DNA of 64,000 nucleotides from Undibacter mobilis (GTDB taxonomy: Bacteria > Pseudomonadota > Alphaproteobacteria > Rhizobiales > Xanthobacteraceae): the NCBI RefSeq assembly GCF_003367195.1, contig NZ_QRGO01000001.1:1784501-1848500 (forward strand), read 5' to 3'. The translations under genes and the position numbers were made by a program. Positions 18,360 through 26,486 of the stretch are shown here, in pieces. The notes beneath the pieces are model-generated. The model saw nothing but the letters and a program-made list of their open reading frames with translations. It had not been told where the DNA came from and made no database searches. Within the stretch, counting starts at the first letter, position 1, and the number at the start of each line of letters is the position of its first letter.

Positions 18360-19435
18360 AACGGTATCGCCTAAGTCGACAAATTGCGCTGTCGATGGGC
18401 ATGGTCGTGGTTATCGCGATCCTGATGGTCTTCGTCGGGTCGTTCATCTTCTACACTTTTTATCTGACTTGGTTCCCGCCCCCGCCGGGACCGCCTCCGG
18501 TTCTCCCGGAGGGTCCGGATTTCGCGCTGATCGCCGTCTTTCTTCTTGTCGGCCTCGCCATCGCGATCCGCGTCGCCCTTGGCCTGGCTCGCCGTATCCT
18601 CGCGCCTCTGAACTCCTTGGCGGAGAGCGCGCGCAAGATTGCGGCTGGCGATCTGACCGCGCGTGCCGCCGCCGGTGATCGCTCCCTCGGCGAGACCGCT
18701 CAATTGGTCGATGACTTCAATGCGATGGCTCAGAGACTGCAGGACGTGGCGGAGGCCATGGCTTCGTGGAATGCCGCGACTGCGCACGAACTGCGAACGC
18801 CACTCACAATCTTGCGTGGCCGCCTGCAGGGCCTCACCGAGGGTGTGTTCGCGCCGAGCGACGATTTGCTCAGGAATCTATTATCCCAGGTCGAGGGTCT
18901 TTCGCGCCTTGTCGATGATCTACGAATCGTCACGCTCTCGGACAGCCGGCGCCTCGAAGTGCGGCTCGAGCCGACCGACCTCGCGATGGAAGTCTCCCAG
19001 GCGGTCGATGCCATGCGTCCCGCTCTGACCGAGGCAGGATTTTCAATTGAAATGATTGTGCAACCGGCGACGCTGTCTTGCGACGGGACCAGACTCCGGC
19101 AGGCGCTGCTCGCGCTTCTGGAAAACGCGCGCCGCTACGCAATGCCAGGACGAATCAAAGTTCTGTTGCGTCCTGAGAAGTCCGGTATCACTTTGTCCGT
19201 TGAGGATGAGGGGCCTGGTCTGAGTTCTGAATTTGCGCCGCTTGCCTTCGATGCCTTTACGCGGGCGGAGCCTTCCCGTTCCCGCCAGTTTGGCGGTTCC
19301 GGGCTTGGCCTGTCTGTCGTCCGTGCGATTGCGGAAGCGCATGGCGGGCGGGCGCAATATCGAACATCCTTGGCGGGCGGCTCGATTTTCGAGATCGTTC
19401 TTCCTATCGGAAGCGCACGACCAGCCGAGACATGA
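18356..19435 (+). CDS. Sensor histidine kinase (BaeS-like) with short proline-rich periplasmic loop
   Basis: A 359-residue membrane kinase partner of the preceding regulator. Two membrane segments (about 11-36 and 55-77) enclose only a short loop, WFPPPPGPPPVLPEGPDF (about 39-56), so there is no room for a folded periplasmic sensor domain. HAMP (about 78-132) leads to the H-box with H144 (ATAHELRTPLTILRGRL). The catalytic domain has the N-box (LLALLENARRYA), G1 (DEGPGL) and G2 (GGSGLGLSVVRAI). The gene starts inside the regulator stop and ends 8 bases before the convergent gene. The stimulus may be sensed in the membrane. Confidence 0.9.
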   Translation: MKRYRLSRQIALSMGMVVVIAILMVFVGSFIFYTFYLTWFPPPPGPPPVLPEGPDFALIAVFLLVGLAIAIRVALGLARRILAPLNSLAESARKIAAGDLTARAAAGDRSLGETAQLVDDFNAMAQRLQDVAEAMASWNAATAHELRTPLTILRGRLQGLTEGVFAPSDDLLRNLLSQVEGLSRLVDDLRIVTLSDSRRLEVRLEPTDLAMEVSQAVDAMRPALTEAGFSIEMIVQPATLSCDGTRLRQALLALLENARRYAMPGRIKVLLRPEKSGITLSVEDEGPGLSSEFAPLAFDAFTRAEPSRSRQFGGSGLGLSVVRAIAEAHGGRAQYRTSLAGGSIFEIVLPIGSARPAET

Positions 19436-19443
19436 ATTCCGGA

Positions 19444-20577
19444 TTACGCGCGATCGGCCATCTTGTCCCGATCCGGGTCTTCGATCTGATCCAGTGCCAA
19501 GAGGAGAGATGCCACGCGGTTCGCGGAAGAGGTCCATTCCGCCAGCCGGCCATAACTGTCCGTGATCCAGTTAAATGCGCCTTGGACAATAGCGAACGCC
19601 GCCGCTGCCTGGACGGTTTCGCCGAGAGTCATGGCTCCCACCAGATACTTCGGTGTGCAGAGAAGCAGTCCAATGACCGGCGTCAGCAAGGTGTTCGAGT
19701 GGGACACCATCGTCATCCGCATGAGCTGCCAACAATAGGCCCGCCACTGAGCGATTACCTCGGTCAATGCGGCGCCAATCGTGAGCCGCCCGCCTGACGC
19801 GCCATCCGGCACCGCGATGCCTTCTCCACTCTCGCGAAGGTGTGCGCCAACCGCGCGCAATTCGGCCTCGGCGCGTTTGTTGTCTTCAATGACTCGCGTT
19901 AGGCGGTGGGGGATGAGCATCATCGCCGCGGTTATCAGGAGTGAGTAAACAACAACGGCGATGACCAGATAGCCGGGAATCTCAAGCCCTACGCCAAAGC
20001 TGTCGATGACAAGGCGACCGCCTACACTCCAGAGTACGCCGATAAAGATAATGGCGGTGAGCACGGACGAGATCAATCCGAGCGTGAGATCGATGGGCAG
20101 GTCGGTTGCAACTCTTGCGTCTTCGGCGATCCGATACTCGGGGGTCTGGTGCTCGCCCTGCATGAATCTCAGGTGCCGGAAGCGGCCATTCTGAAGCCAG
20201 TAGTCATAGAGATGGGCGCTTAGCCATGCACGCCACTGGCGTTGCATCGTCATGCGGGCCCACACAGAGGTAACGGCGAGAATAAGACTCGCGCCAGCCA
20301 GCGGGATGAAATGCCGCGCCTGCACCCACAGCGCTGCTCCGTCCTTTCGCTCGATAGCGTCGAAGAAGTCGCGGTTCCAGAAGTTCAGCCAATATTGCGT
20401 CAGCAGCTGCAGAAGGACCGTAGCAATCAACAGCCCGACCAGAAGCCACGCCCGCCAGCGCGTTGGTCCACGCCAGAACCCGGACGCACTCTGCCAGAAA
20501 CGCGCGATCAAACGTCTTGCATCCGGGGCAATGTAGATGCGCGGCCTAAATTTTGTTTTGGAGGATGCCGTCGTCAA
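19444..20577 (-). CDS. YddA/SbmA-like ABC transporter membrane domain lacking the ATPase domain
   Basis: A 377-residue membrane protein matching the ABC_membrane_2 domain of YddA-type ABC exporters: FWNRDFFDAIERKD, a WRAWLSAHLYDYWL-type stretch, then PEYRIAEDARVATDLPIDL, with about six membrane segments. Family members normally continue into a nucleotide-binding domain to about 580 residues; here the frame stops after LALDQIEDPDRDK with no Walker A, signature or Walker B, and no separate ATPase gene follows. It may be a truncated exporter or an ATPase-free importer analogous to SbmA/BacA. It begins 16 bases after the VIT gene stop, as the last gene of that operon, and abuts the kinase gene on the other strand. 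Confidence 0.75.
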   Translation of the reverse strand: MTTASSKTKFRPRIYIAPDARRLIARFWQSASGFWRGPTRWRAWLLVGLLIATVLLQLLTQYWLNFWNRDFFDAIERKDGAALWVQARHFIPLAGASLILAVTSVWARMTMQRQWRAWLSAHLYDYWLQNGRFRHLRFMQGEHQTPEYRIAEDARVATDLPIDLTLGLISSVLTAIIFIGVLWSVGGRLVIDSFGVGLEIPGYLVIAVVVYSLLITAAMMLIPHRLTRVIEDNKRAEAELRAVGAHLRESGEGIAVPDGASGGRLTIGAALTEVIAQWRAYCWQLMRMTMVSHSNTLLTPVIGLLLCTPKYLVGAMTLGETVQAAAAFAIVQGAFNWITDSYGRLAEWTSSANRVASLLLALDQIEDPDRDKMADRA

Positions 20578-20593
20578 TGACCCACTTCTCGAT

Positions 20594-21289
20594 TCAGACC
20601 ACAGTGCCGAACAATTTGCCGATACCGGCCGTAATGGCCAATGCCAAAGCGCCCCAGAATGTCACGCGGACCGTGGCGCGAAGTATGTTGGCGCCGCCCG
20701 CGCGGGCGCCGATCGCACCAAGCAGCGCGAGAAAGCCCAGGGAGGCTCCCGCTACGACGGGCACCAGCGCGTACGAGGGAGCGACGATTACCATAAGCAA
20801 CGGCATAGCCGCGCCAACGGCAAATGTCGCTGCAGATGTCAGCGCGGCCTGCACTGGACGCGCTGTGGTAATTTCCGAGATTCCGAGCTCGTCGCGGGCG
20901 TGGGCGGTCAAAGCGTCGTTTGCCATTAGTTGTTGAGCCACTTGCCGAGCCAATTCCCGATCGAGTCCGCGTTTGACGTAGATATCTGCCAACTCATCAA
21001 GTTCAAAGGCCGGATTATCACTCAATTCCTTGCGTTCGCGGGCGAGGTCTGCGCGCTCCGTATCGGACTGTGAACTGACCGAAACATATTCGCCGGCGGC
21101 CATCGACATGGCTCCTGCCACCAGGCCAGCAACCCCGGCGATCAAGACGTCATGTTGTGTGGTCGCTGCCGCCGCTACTCCAACGATCAGACTTGCGGTT
21201 GATATGATACCGTCATTGGCCCCGAGCACTGCCGCGCGCAACCAGCCGATGCGGCTGACGAGATGGTTTTCGGGGTGAAGACGGGCCAC
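20594..21289 (-). CDS. VIT1/CCC1 family iron/manganese transporter
   Basis: A 231-residue membrane protein of the VIT1/CCC1 family, which moves ferrous iron or manganese out of the cytoplasm. N-terminal ENHLVSRIGWLRAAVLGANDGIIS and the membrane motif GAMSMAAGEYVSVSSQSDTE are typical, followed by a soluble helical metal-binding stretch rich in Glu/Asp (about residues 75-125) and three C-terminal membrane segments. Length and topology are normal. It lies 18 bases after the tiny DUF3309 gene and 16 bases before the ABC-type membrane protein. Confidence 0.92.
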   Translation of the reverse strand: MARLHPENHLVSRIGWLRAAVLGANDGIISTASLIVGVAAAATTQHDVLIAGVAGLVAGAMSMAAGEYVSVSSQSDTERADLARERKELSDNPAFELDELADIYVKRGLDRELARQVAQQLMANDALTAHARDELGISEITTARPVQAALTSAATFAVGAAMPLLMVIVAPSYALVPVVAGASLGFLALLGAIGARAGGANILRATVRVTFWGALALAITAGIGKLFGTVV

Positions 21290-21307
21290 TGTTCTTATGC
21301 CCGCCTG

Positions 21308-21472
21308 TCATATCCGTCCGAGCAGCATCAGAATCAGGACAATGATCAGAATCGTACCAATGATTCCCACGCCGCCGTGACCGAAACCGTAGCCATAGCC
21401 GCCGAAACGGCCGCTGAACCCGCCCAGCAAAAAGATAATCAGGATGATAACGAGAATGGTGCCAAGTGACAT
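21308..21472 (-). CDS. DUF3309-type tiny membrane protein (54 aa)
   Basis: A 54-residue protein, found by reading the reverse strand directly. It begins MSLGTILVIILIIFLLGG, has a Gly/Tyr/Phe-rich middle (GRFGGYGYGFGHGG) and ends in a second hydrophobic stretch (IIGTILIIVLILMLLGRI). This hydrophobic-glycine-hydrophobic plan is the DUF3309 pattern. Function is unknown; it is probably a stress-related inner-membrane peptide. It sits between two genes of the same strand (71 bases after one, 18 before the VIT gene), supporting that it is real. Confidence 0.8.
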   Translation of the reverse strand: MSLGTILVIILIIFLLGGFSGRFGGYGYGFGHGGVGIIGTILIIVLILMLLGRI

Positions 21473-21543
21473 GTTTGATCTTCCCTTGTTGCGACAAGCG
21501 ACGAGTACGATTCAGTTAGCAGCCTCCCGTAAGGTCGGGACTA

Positions 21544-21690
21544 CTATTTCTTCTCGATGGAAATTCCGCTTTTCCCGATGTTAATATCGATGCCGGTCGT
21601 TTTCTGTCGTTCCTGGTAGAGTTGATAACTGACGACCCCGGCGACGACGATCAGCGCGGCGATGGCGATATAAAGAGTATTACGGTTCAT
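21544..21690 (-). CDS. Tiny conserved rhizobial-type membrane protein (48 aa)
   Basis: A 48-residue single-pass protein: MNRNTLYIAIAALIVVAGVV forms the membrane segment, followed by a charged segment (YQLYQERQKTTG) and a C-terminal stretch GIDINIGKSGISIEKK. I recognise this layout as a conserved hypothetical of Hyphomicrobiales. Its ATG overlaps the stop of the upstream histidine kinase (ATGA, 21687-21690), so it is probably translationally coupled to the kinase. Function unknown; a small modulator of the kinase or of envelope stress is only a guess. Confidence 0.75.
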   Translation of the reverse strand: MNRNTLYIAIAALIVVAGVVSYQLYQERQKTTGIDINIGKSGISIEKK

Positions 21691-22610
21691 GAGTGCATGT
21701 CCTGAGGTTTGAATGTTACAGAGAACCGAGGCCCGTGATCGCGGTCGCCTTTGGCGAAATGGAAGTCACCGCCAATCTGCCTGGTGAGTGCGGTAATGAT
21801 CTTCATGCCCAATCCGGGCGTCGCCATGGGGTCGAACGGTGCAGGTGATGCCGGGCCGTCGTCACTGACAGAAAGGACGCAGTTCCCCTCCGGTGTTGAT
21901 TTGAGGTCAACCGTGACATTGCCCTTTGCGTACTTGATTGAGTTTGTGATCAATTCGTTGGCGATGAATCCAAGAGGAATTGCCGTGACGCTTGGGATCC
22001 TCAGGGCATCTCCCTCGACACGTATGGATCGGCGTGGAATTTCGTTGGCGGTCATATCCGCAATGTCGTGACATAGTTCTTCAAGGTAAGGCTTGAATTG
22101 AACGCTCTCGGTCTTGTCGAGGGCGTGGAGGTGCCGATGAACACGCGCGAGCGTCGCGACACGGTTGGCCGCGATCATCAGTTGGGCCGCAGCTTCGGGA
22201 TCGGTGGTTCCGCGGCTCTGGGCTGTAAGAAGGCTGGTGATCAATTGCAGGCCGTTCAGAAAACGATGTTCTGACTCCTTGCCCAGAACATCCATCTGTT
22301 GGATCATTGCGTCTTTCTGGTGCAACAAAGCCCTTTCGCGAATGACGGCTTCGCGCAACTTTGATTCGGTCGCTTTGTGCCAGCGTAACTCTTTCTCATA
22401 CATCGAAATCACGTGGCACCTCGTGACGGGCCAACTTGCCGCTATTGAAATTGCGTTGCAGGCTTCGGTGAGGTCTTCCGACAGGTGACCCGTGAGAGAC
22501 CGGACGTAGGCATGGGAAACCTCCCCGAGCCTATAAGTACGATGAACTACCGAAACCGGAGTAATTCCAAGTTGCCGTGCCGCATCTGCAGTCAGCATAG
22601 ACCATTCCAC
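21687..22610 (-). CDS. HisKA_2/HWE-family sensor histidine kinase (soluble)
   Basis: A 307-residue kinase without membrane segments. Residues 1-90 are an unrecognised input region that is mostly helical; a coiled-coil-like part (ESKLREAVIRERALLHQKD) leads to the phosphoacceptor H115 in the HisKA_2 motif (ESEHRFLNGLQLITSLL). The ATPase domain has the N-box (GFIANELITNSIKYAKG) and G-boxes (VSDDGP; GLGMKIITALTRQ). Such kinases often act in alphaproteobacterial general stress signalling through PhyR-type regulators; no such partner is visible here. It is the first gene of a five-gene operon. A start at ATG 22598 is also possible. Confidence 0.88.
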   Translation of the reverse strand: MEWSMLTADAARQLGITPVSVVHRTYRLGEVSHAYVRSLTGHLSEDLTEACNAISIAASWPVTRCHVISMYEKELRWHKATESKLREAVIRERALLHQKDAMIQQMDVLGKESEHRFLNGLQLITSLLTAQSRGTTDPEAAAQLMIAANRVATLARVHRHLHALDKTESVQFKPYLEELCHDIADMTANEIPRRSIRVEGDALRIPSVTAIPLGFIANELITNSIKYAKGNVTVDLKSTPEGNCVLSVSDDGPASPAPFDPMATPGLGMKIITALTRQIGGDFHFAKGDRDHGPRFSVTFKPQDMHS

Positions 22611-23102
22611 GCCAAAAGTGCAGAAAGTCCTTGATACAAGTCAATCATGTTGGGTCTCAAACAATTGGAGATAAAGTCTCGGAAACGCTGGAAAGGCATG
22701 CCTTTTCAGCCGCATACGGATACAGGGTGTTCGACGTTGCCGCGCTGAAGCCGTCCGTTGGTATCCGGGGAGCGTGAAGCGCCGCCGGAGGGCTATTCTC
22801 CCGCGATCGAAATGAAGGGAAACTACAGGCCCCGATCTGTCGAGCAGCCGATCGCAAGCAGGCAGGCGAGGGCGACGACGTCTGGATCGCTCGTGCCTGT
22901 TCCGTACACGTCGCCGAAAGCGCGTTCGACGATTGTCTCGACGGCATTCCGCTCGAACTTTGTCGTCTCGACATTCTATCTCGTCACGCGTGGTGTGACG
23001 TTGCCGGGTCGCTGACCTGCGCATCAAACGGCGCTCTTCCCGGCGGCGGGATTTTGGCTACACTCCCCGACAAATAACAAAATGCCCCGGGGAGAATGTC
23101 TT
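22611..23102. other. About 490-base stretch without a supported gene
   Basis: Between the divergent kinase operon and the GMC oxidoreductase. Open frames exist on both strands but lack convincing starts or recognisable domains; a plus-strand frame ending near 23072 is open for about 95 codons without an ATG and could be a remnant. Promoters for both flanking genes must be here, but I cannot place them. Confidence 0.4.
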
Positions 23103-24722
23103 TTGCAGGATGCAGGCTCATTCGATTACATCGTTGTCGGCGCCGGCAGTGCCGGATGCGTCCTGGCGGAGCGCCTGTCCGCATCGGGAAAATGCCGGGT
23201 CCTTCTCCTCGAGGCCGGCGGCCGCGACCGCAATATCTGGATTCACATCCCGCTCGGCTACGGCAAGCTGTTCACGGATGCGCGAGTCAACTGGCTGTAT
23301 CAGACCGAGCCGGAACCCGAACTCAACAGCCGCCGCATTATCCAGCCGCGCGGCAAGGTGCTTGGCGGGTCAAGCTCGATCAACGGCCTGCTGTATGTCC
23401 GCGGGCAGCATGAAGATTTCGACCAGTGGCGGCAGCTCGGCAACACCGGCTGGGGCTTCGATGATGTGCTGCCGTATTTTCGGAAATCCGAAGATCAGAC
23501 GCGCGGCGCCGACGATCTGCACGGGACGGGCGGACCGCTATGCGTTTCGGACGTCGAAACGCATCCGCTGTGCGAAGCCTTCATCAAAGCATCGGAGCAG
23601 GCAGGCCACCCGCGCAATGACGACTTCAACGGACCGTCGCAGGAAGGCGCCGGCTACTACCAACTCACCGCACGTAACGGCCGGCGCTGCTCGACCGCCA
23701 AGGGTTATCTCAAGCCGGCTCTGAAGCGCCCCAACCTCAAAGTCGAGTCGCGGGCCTTGGCGACACGCATTCTGTTCGAGGGCAAGCGTGCTGTTGGTGT
23801 CGAGTATCGCCAGCACGGCCAGCTCTTTCAGGCGCGGGCCGCGGGCGAGATCGTGCTGTCCGGCGGTGCGTTCAATTCGCCGCAGCTCCTCCAGCTTTCA
23901 GGCGTTGGGCCCGGCGACTTGCTGCGCTCGCACGGCATTGAGGTGCGGCACGAGATGCGCGGCGTCGGGGCCGATCTGCAGGATCACTTCCAGGCGCGTT
24001 TTCAGTATCGCTGCACCGAAAAGATTACCGTGAACGATACGATGGCGAGCTTTTCCCGCCGCGTTGGTGCGGCGCTCGACTATGCCCTCTATCGCAAGGG
24101 GCCGCTCACCATCGGCGCCGGCTATGCCGGCGGTTTCTTCAAGACCGATCCATCGCTGGCGTCACCGGATGTGCAGATCCACTTCATTCTGTTCAGCGCC
24201 GACGGCGTTGGCCAGAAACTGCACTCGCATTCCGGTTTTCTCGCCTCGGTGTGTCAGCTCAGGCCGCACAGCCGCGGCACGGTGCATATCAAGTCCGCCG
24301 ATCCGGCCGAGGCGCCGGCGATAAAGGCCAACTATCTGTCGGCGGCCTTCGACCGCGACGTCATGATTGCCGGCATGAAGCTGACCCGGAACATCATGAG
24401 CCAGCCCGCCATCACGCGATATGTGGCGGAGGAGATCAACCCAGGCCCGAGGGCGCAAAGCGACGACGCGCTGCTCGATTTCGCGCGCGACAAGGGCACG
24501 ACGGTGTTTCACCCGGTCAGCACCTGCCGTATGGGGCCGGACGCCGGCGCGGTAGTCGATGAACGGCTGCGTGTGCGCGGCCTTGACGGCCTGCGGGTTG
24601 CCGACGGCTCGATTATGCCGACTTTGGTGTCGGGCAATACCAATGCCGCCATCGTCATGATCGGCGAGAAATGTGCGGACATGATGCTGCAGGACGCTAT
24701 GCGACCCGCTGCGGCGGCGTGA
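23103..24722 (+). CDS. GMC-family FAD oxidoreductase (choline dehydrogenase-like)
   Basis: A roughly 539-residue glucose-methanol-choline oxidoreductase. The FAD-binding start (FDYIVVGAGSAGCVLAERL), first GMC signature (GKVLGGSSSINGLLYVRG), second signature (SGGAFNSPQLLQLSGVGP) and the C-terminal catalytic region (FHPVSTCRMGPD ... SGNTNAAIVMIGEK) are complete, so it should oxidise an alcohol. The substrate is unknown; choline is not implied because betB or betI are absent. I prefer a TTG start at 23103, eight bases after GGGGAG, over the ATG at 23082, which lies upstream of that ribosome-binding site. Confidence 0.88.
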   Translation: MQDAGSFDYIVVGAGSAGCVLAERLSASGKCRVLLLEAGGRDRNIWIHIPLGYGKLFTDARVNWLYQTEPEPELNSRRIIQPRGKVLGGSSSINGLLYVRGQHEDFDQWRQLGNTGWGFDDVLPYFRKSEDQTRGADDLHGTGGPLCVSDVETHPLCEAFIKASEQAGHPRNDDFNGPSQEGAGYYQLTARNGRRCSTAKGYLKPALKRPNLKVESRALATRILFEGKRAVGVEYRQHGQLFQARAAGEIVLSGGAFNSPQLLQLSGVGPGDLLRSHGIEVRHEMRGVGADLQDHFQARFQYRCTEKITVNDTMASFSRRVGAALDYALYRKGPLTIGAGYAGGFFKTDPSLASPDVQIHFILFSADGVGQKLHSHSGFLASVCQLRPHSRGTVHIKSADPAEAPAIKANYLSAAFDRDVMIAGMKLTRNIMSQPAITRYVAEEINPGPRAQSDDALLDFARDKGTTVFHPVSTCRMGPDAGAVVDERLRVRGLDGLRVADGSIMPTLVSGNTNAAIVMIGEKCADMMLQDAMRPAAAA

Positions 24723-24746
24723 CGCGTTGGAGCGGCGTTCTGGACG

Positions 24747-25190
24747 TCAGACCTGCTCGGCGTTGAGATAAGCGAGCCGCGCGCCGCAGAAGGCGCAGAT
24801 GACGCCAAGTCCCAATGCGGCCAGCCCGGCAATTACGTCGATGGTGCCGCCGAGATTGCCGCTCTTGCTCATGACGCCGCCGGCCGTTGCCATCGCGAAC
24901 ACGACGGCAATGAGGAAGCGCTGCGCGAGCCGGGCGATGAATTCGCGGCCGCGCGCCGCGGCGATGAGATACGCGCCGGTACTCCAGCCGCCGATAAAGC
25001 CGGCCCCGGCAATCGCCCACCAGGCAATCGCGGACGCCATCTGTTTGGCATTGCCGGCGTTGGCCTCACGCAGCACGGTATCGAGACCGGCCCCGAACAC
25101 GGTCAGCAGAATATGCACCACCAGCGCTGCGAAAACGCCGCAGCCGATGGCCGCGGCATAGTGCAGTCTGCGCAGGATCTCGGTGTCCAT
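24747..25190 (-). CDS. Unknown membrane protein, four predicted membrane segments
   Basis: A 147-residue protein with about four hydrophobic segments (around residues 12-35, 53-75, 87-107 and 115-138), connected by short loops such as FGAGLDTVLREANAGNAKQ. I do not recognise the family. Coding character is good and the ATG at 25190 precedes the first membrane segment sensibly. It is convergent with the GMC gene and stands alone. Confidence 0.65.
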   Translation of the reverse strand: MDTEILRRLHYAAAIGCGVFAALVVHILLTVFGAGLDTVLREANAGNAKQMASAIAWWAIAGAGFIGGWSTGAYLIAAARGREFIARLAQRFLIAVVFAMATAGGVMSKSGNLGGTIDVIAGLAALGLGVICAFCGARLAYLNAEQV

Positions 25191-25288
25191 GGTCCCTGAC
25201 TTCAGGCGCTATCTCCGGCACCAGCACCGGCCGGACCGATTTAGGCCGTCATTCAGCCTAACGCAACGGAGCCCCGGCGCGCGCTGGA

Positions 25289-25462
25289 TCAGTGTCCGGC
25301 GGTTTTCAGAATGCCCCGAATCAGCAGTTCGTGAAATTCGCGCTCCAGCGCATCGAGCGCGGCGCGCCGTGCCGGCGTCATCAGGGCCGGAGGGCTTTCG
25401 GTTGTGACGTCCGAATATTGGGAAGGTTGCAGAGAAGGCGAGTCATGAAGAGCAAGGAGCAT
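25289..25462 (-). CDS. Possible small protein (57 aa)
   Basis: A 57-residue reverse-strand frame starting at ATG 25462 with GGGAA about seven bases upstream. The first half is low-complexity (Ser/Pro/Gln); the second half reads as a charged amphipathic helix (RRAALDALEREFHELLIRG) that looks like genuine protein. It lies in an otherwise empty 378-base gap between two genes of the same strand. I do not recognise it and it may be spurious. Confidence 0.35.
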   Translation of the reverse strand: MLLALHDSPSLQPSQYSDVTTESPPALMTPARRAALDALEREFHELLIRGILKTAGH

Positions 25463-25567
25463 GAAATTTCCCGATGACAGCTCGTTCCACGACAGGGCTA
25501 GCTGAGTCGGCCGCCTGTGGATAAGCCCTCCGGCGAAAAATATCGATTTGCGGAGTGCCGTGGATAT

Positions 25568-26053
25568 TTAAGCTTTGTCAATATTTTGCGGCTTGTTCAC
25601 TGCGTCGCGGGAAGGGAAAAGCTTGTCTTCCACCCAGCCGAGGCCGGCCAGCACAACGAGCGTCAGCACGACCCCGATGATGACGAGATGCCATGCCGCC
25701 AGCGCGCAGGCGATGCCGATTGCGGCCGTGACCCACACGGAGGCCGCCGTGGTCAGTCCCTCGACCGTTCCGGCATCTTTGTTACGCAACACGACGCCAG
25801 CGCCGATGAAGCCGATGCCGGTGAGCACGCCCTGCAATACGCCCTGCACAACGCGGCTGAGCGCATCAGGATTGTGGTCAAGACCGCGATAATCGACGGC
25901 CGTTAGGGCGGCAATGGCCGAACCCAAAGCGACGAGGGCCAGTGTCCGCATGCCGAGAGGCTTGCCCTGCATTTCGCGATTGAGGCCGATGGCGATGCCG
26001 GCTCCGGCCGCGGCAAGAAGGCGGAATATTTCGTCCCAGGCGTTGCTGTCCAT
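25568..26053 (-). CDS. MgtC/SapB family membrane protein
   Basis: A 161-residue MgtC-type membrane protein. The family hallmarks are present: GLNREMQGKPLGMRTLAL in the first third, GVLTGIGFIGAGVVLRN in the centre and GLTTAASVWVTAAIGIA after it. About four to five membrane segments. MgtC proteins are linked to magnesium-limited growth and modulation of membrane ATPases in several bacteria; it is the short form without a C-terminal ACT-like domain. Confidence 0.92.
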   Translation of the reverse strand: MDSNAWDEIFRLLAAAGAGIAIGLNREMQGKPLGMRTLALVALGSAIAALTAVDYRGLDHNPDALSRVVQGVLQGVLTGIGFIGAGVVLRNKDAGTVEGLTTAASVWVTAAIGIACALAAWHLVIIGVVLTLVVLAGLGWVEDKLFPSRDAVNKPQNIDKA

Positions 26054-26097
26054 GGCGCATAAACCGGGGCGGGCCGCCGAAGTTCCATCGCTCCCGG

Positions 26098-26388
26098 CTA
26101 GCGCTTCTTGCGGGGCCGCCTGTGTGCCGGTTTGCCGGTGGCCTGCCTGGCGCTCATTTTGAGCGCTTCGCGGAAGTCGGCGGTGCGGCCATATTTCTTC
26201 AGCAGGTCGCGAAACGCCTCCTCAGTGATGTCGTCGAGGTCCTTCATCTGCTCGCGTGCCGTCAGCGAGATTGCGTCCCAGGTGGCACGTTCAATCCTGA
26301 TGCGTTTGCCAACGAAATCGTCGTCAGTCGCCGCCTTCGCGGCTTTGCTTGACGTGGCGGTGGGCGTTCGGGACTTCTTTTTGGCCAT
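26098..26388 (-). CDS. Small basic conserved hypothetical protein
   Basis: A 96-residue, strongly charged protein with lysine/arginine-rich ends (MAKKKSRTP ... HRRPRKKR) and a central helical part (IRIERATWDAISLTAREQMKDLDDITEEAFRDLLKKYG) resembling a ribbon-helix-helix or short helical domain with an RxxxATW-type strand. Domain order suggests nucleic-acid contact, but this is inference. It stands 44 bases upstream of mgtC on the same strand. Confidence 0.65.
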   Translation of the reverse strand: MAKKKSRTPTATSSKAAKAATDDDFVGKRIRIERATWDAISLTAREQMKDLDDITEEAFRDLLKKYGRTADFREALKMSARQATGKPAHRRPRKKR

Positions 26389-26486
26389 TGGGCCAGCATA
26401 ACGCGCCGGCCTCCGAATGGCTCCCGGCTGGCGGGCATCGGCCGGGGCGGTTAGAAATGTCGCTCTGACCCAACCGGAAACCCTGC

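Noticed and set aside
9491..23100. Integrative element with att repeats at the tRNA-Arg
   Set aside because: No integrase, transposase or repeat of the tRNA 3' end was found at the right side, so only a lower-GC segment is reported.
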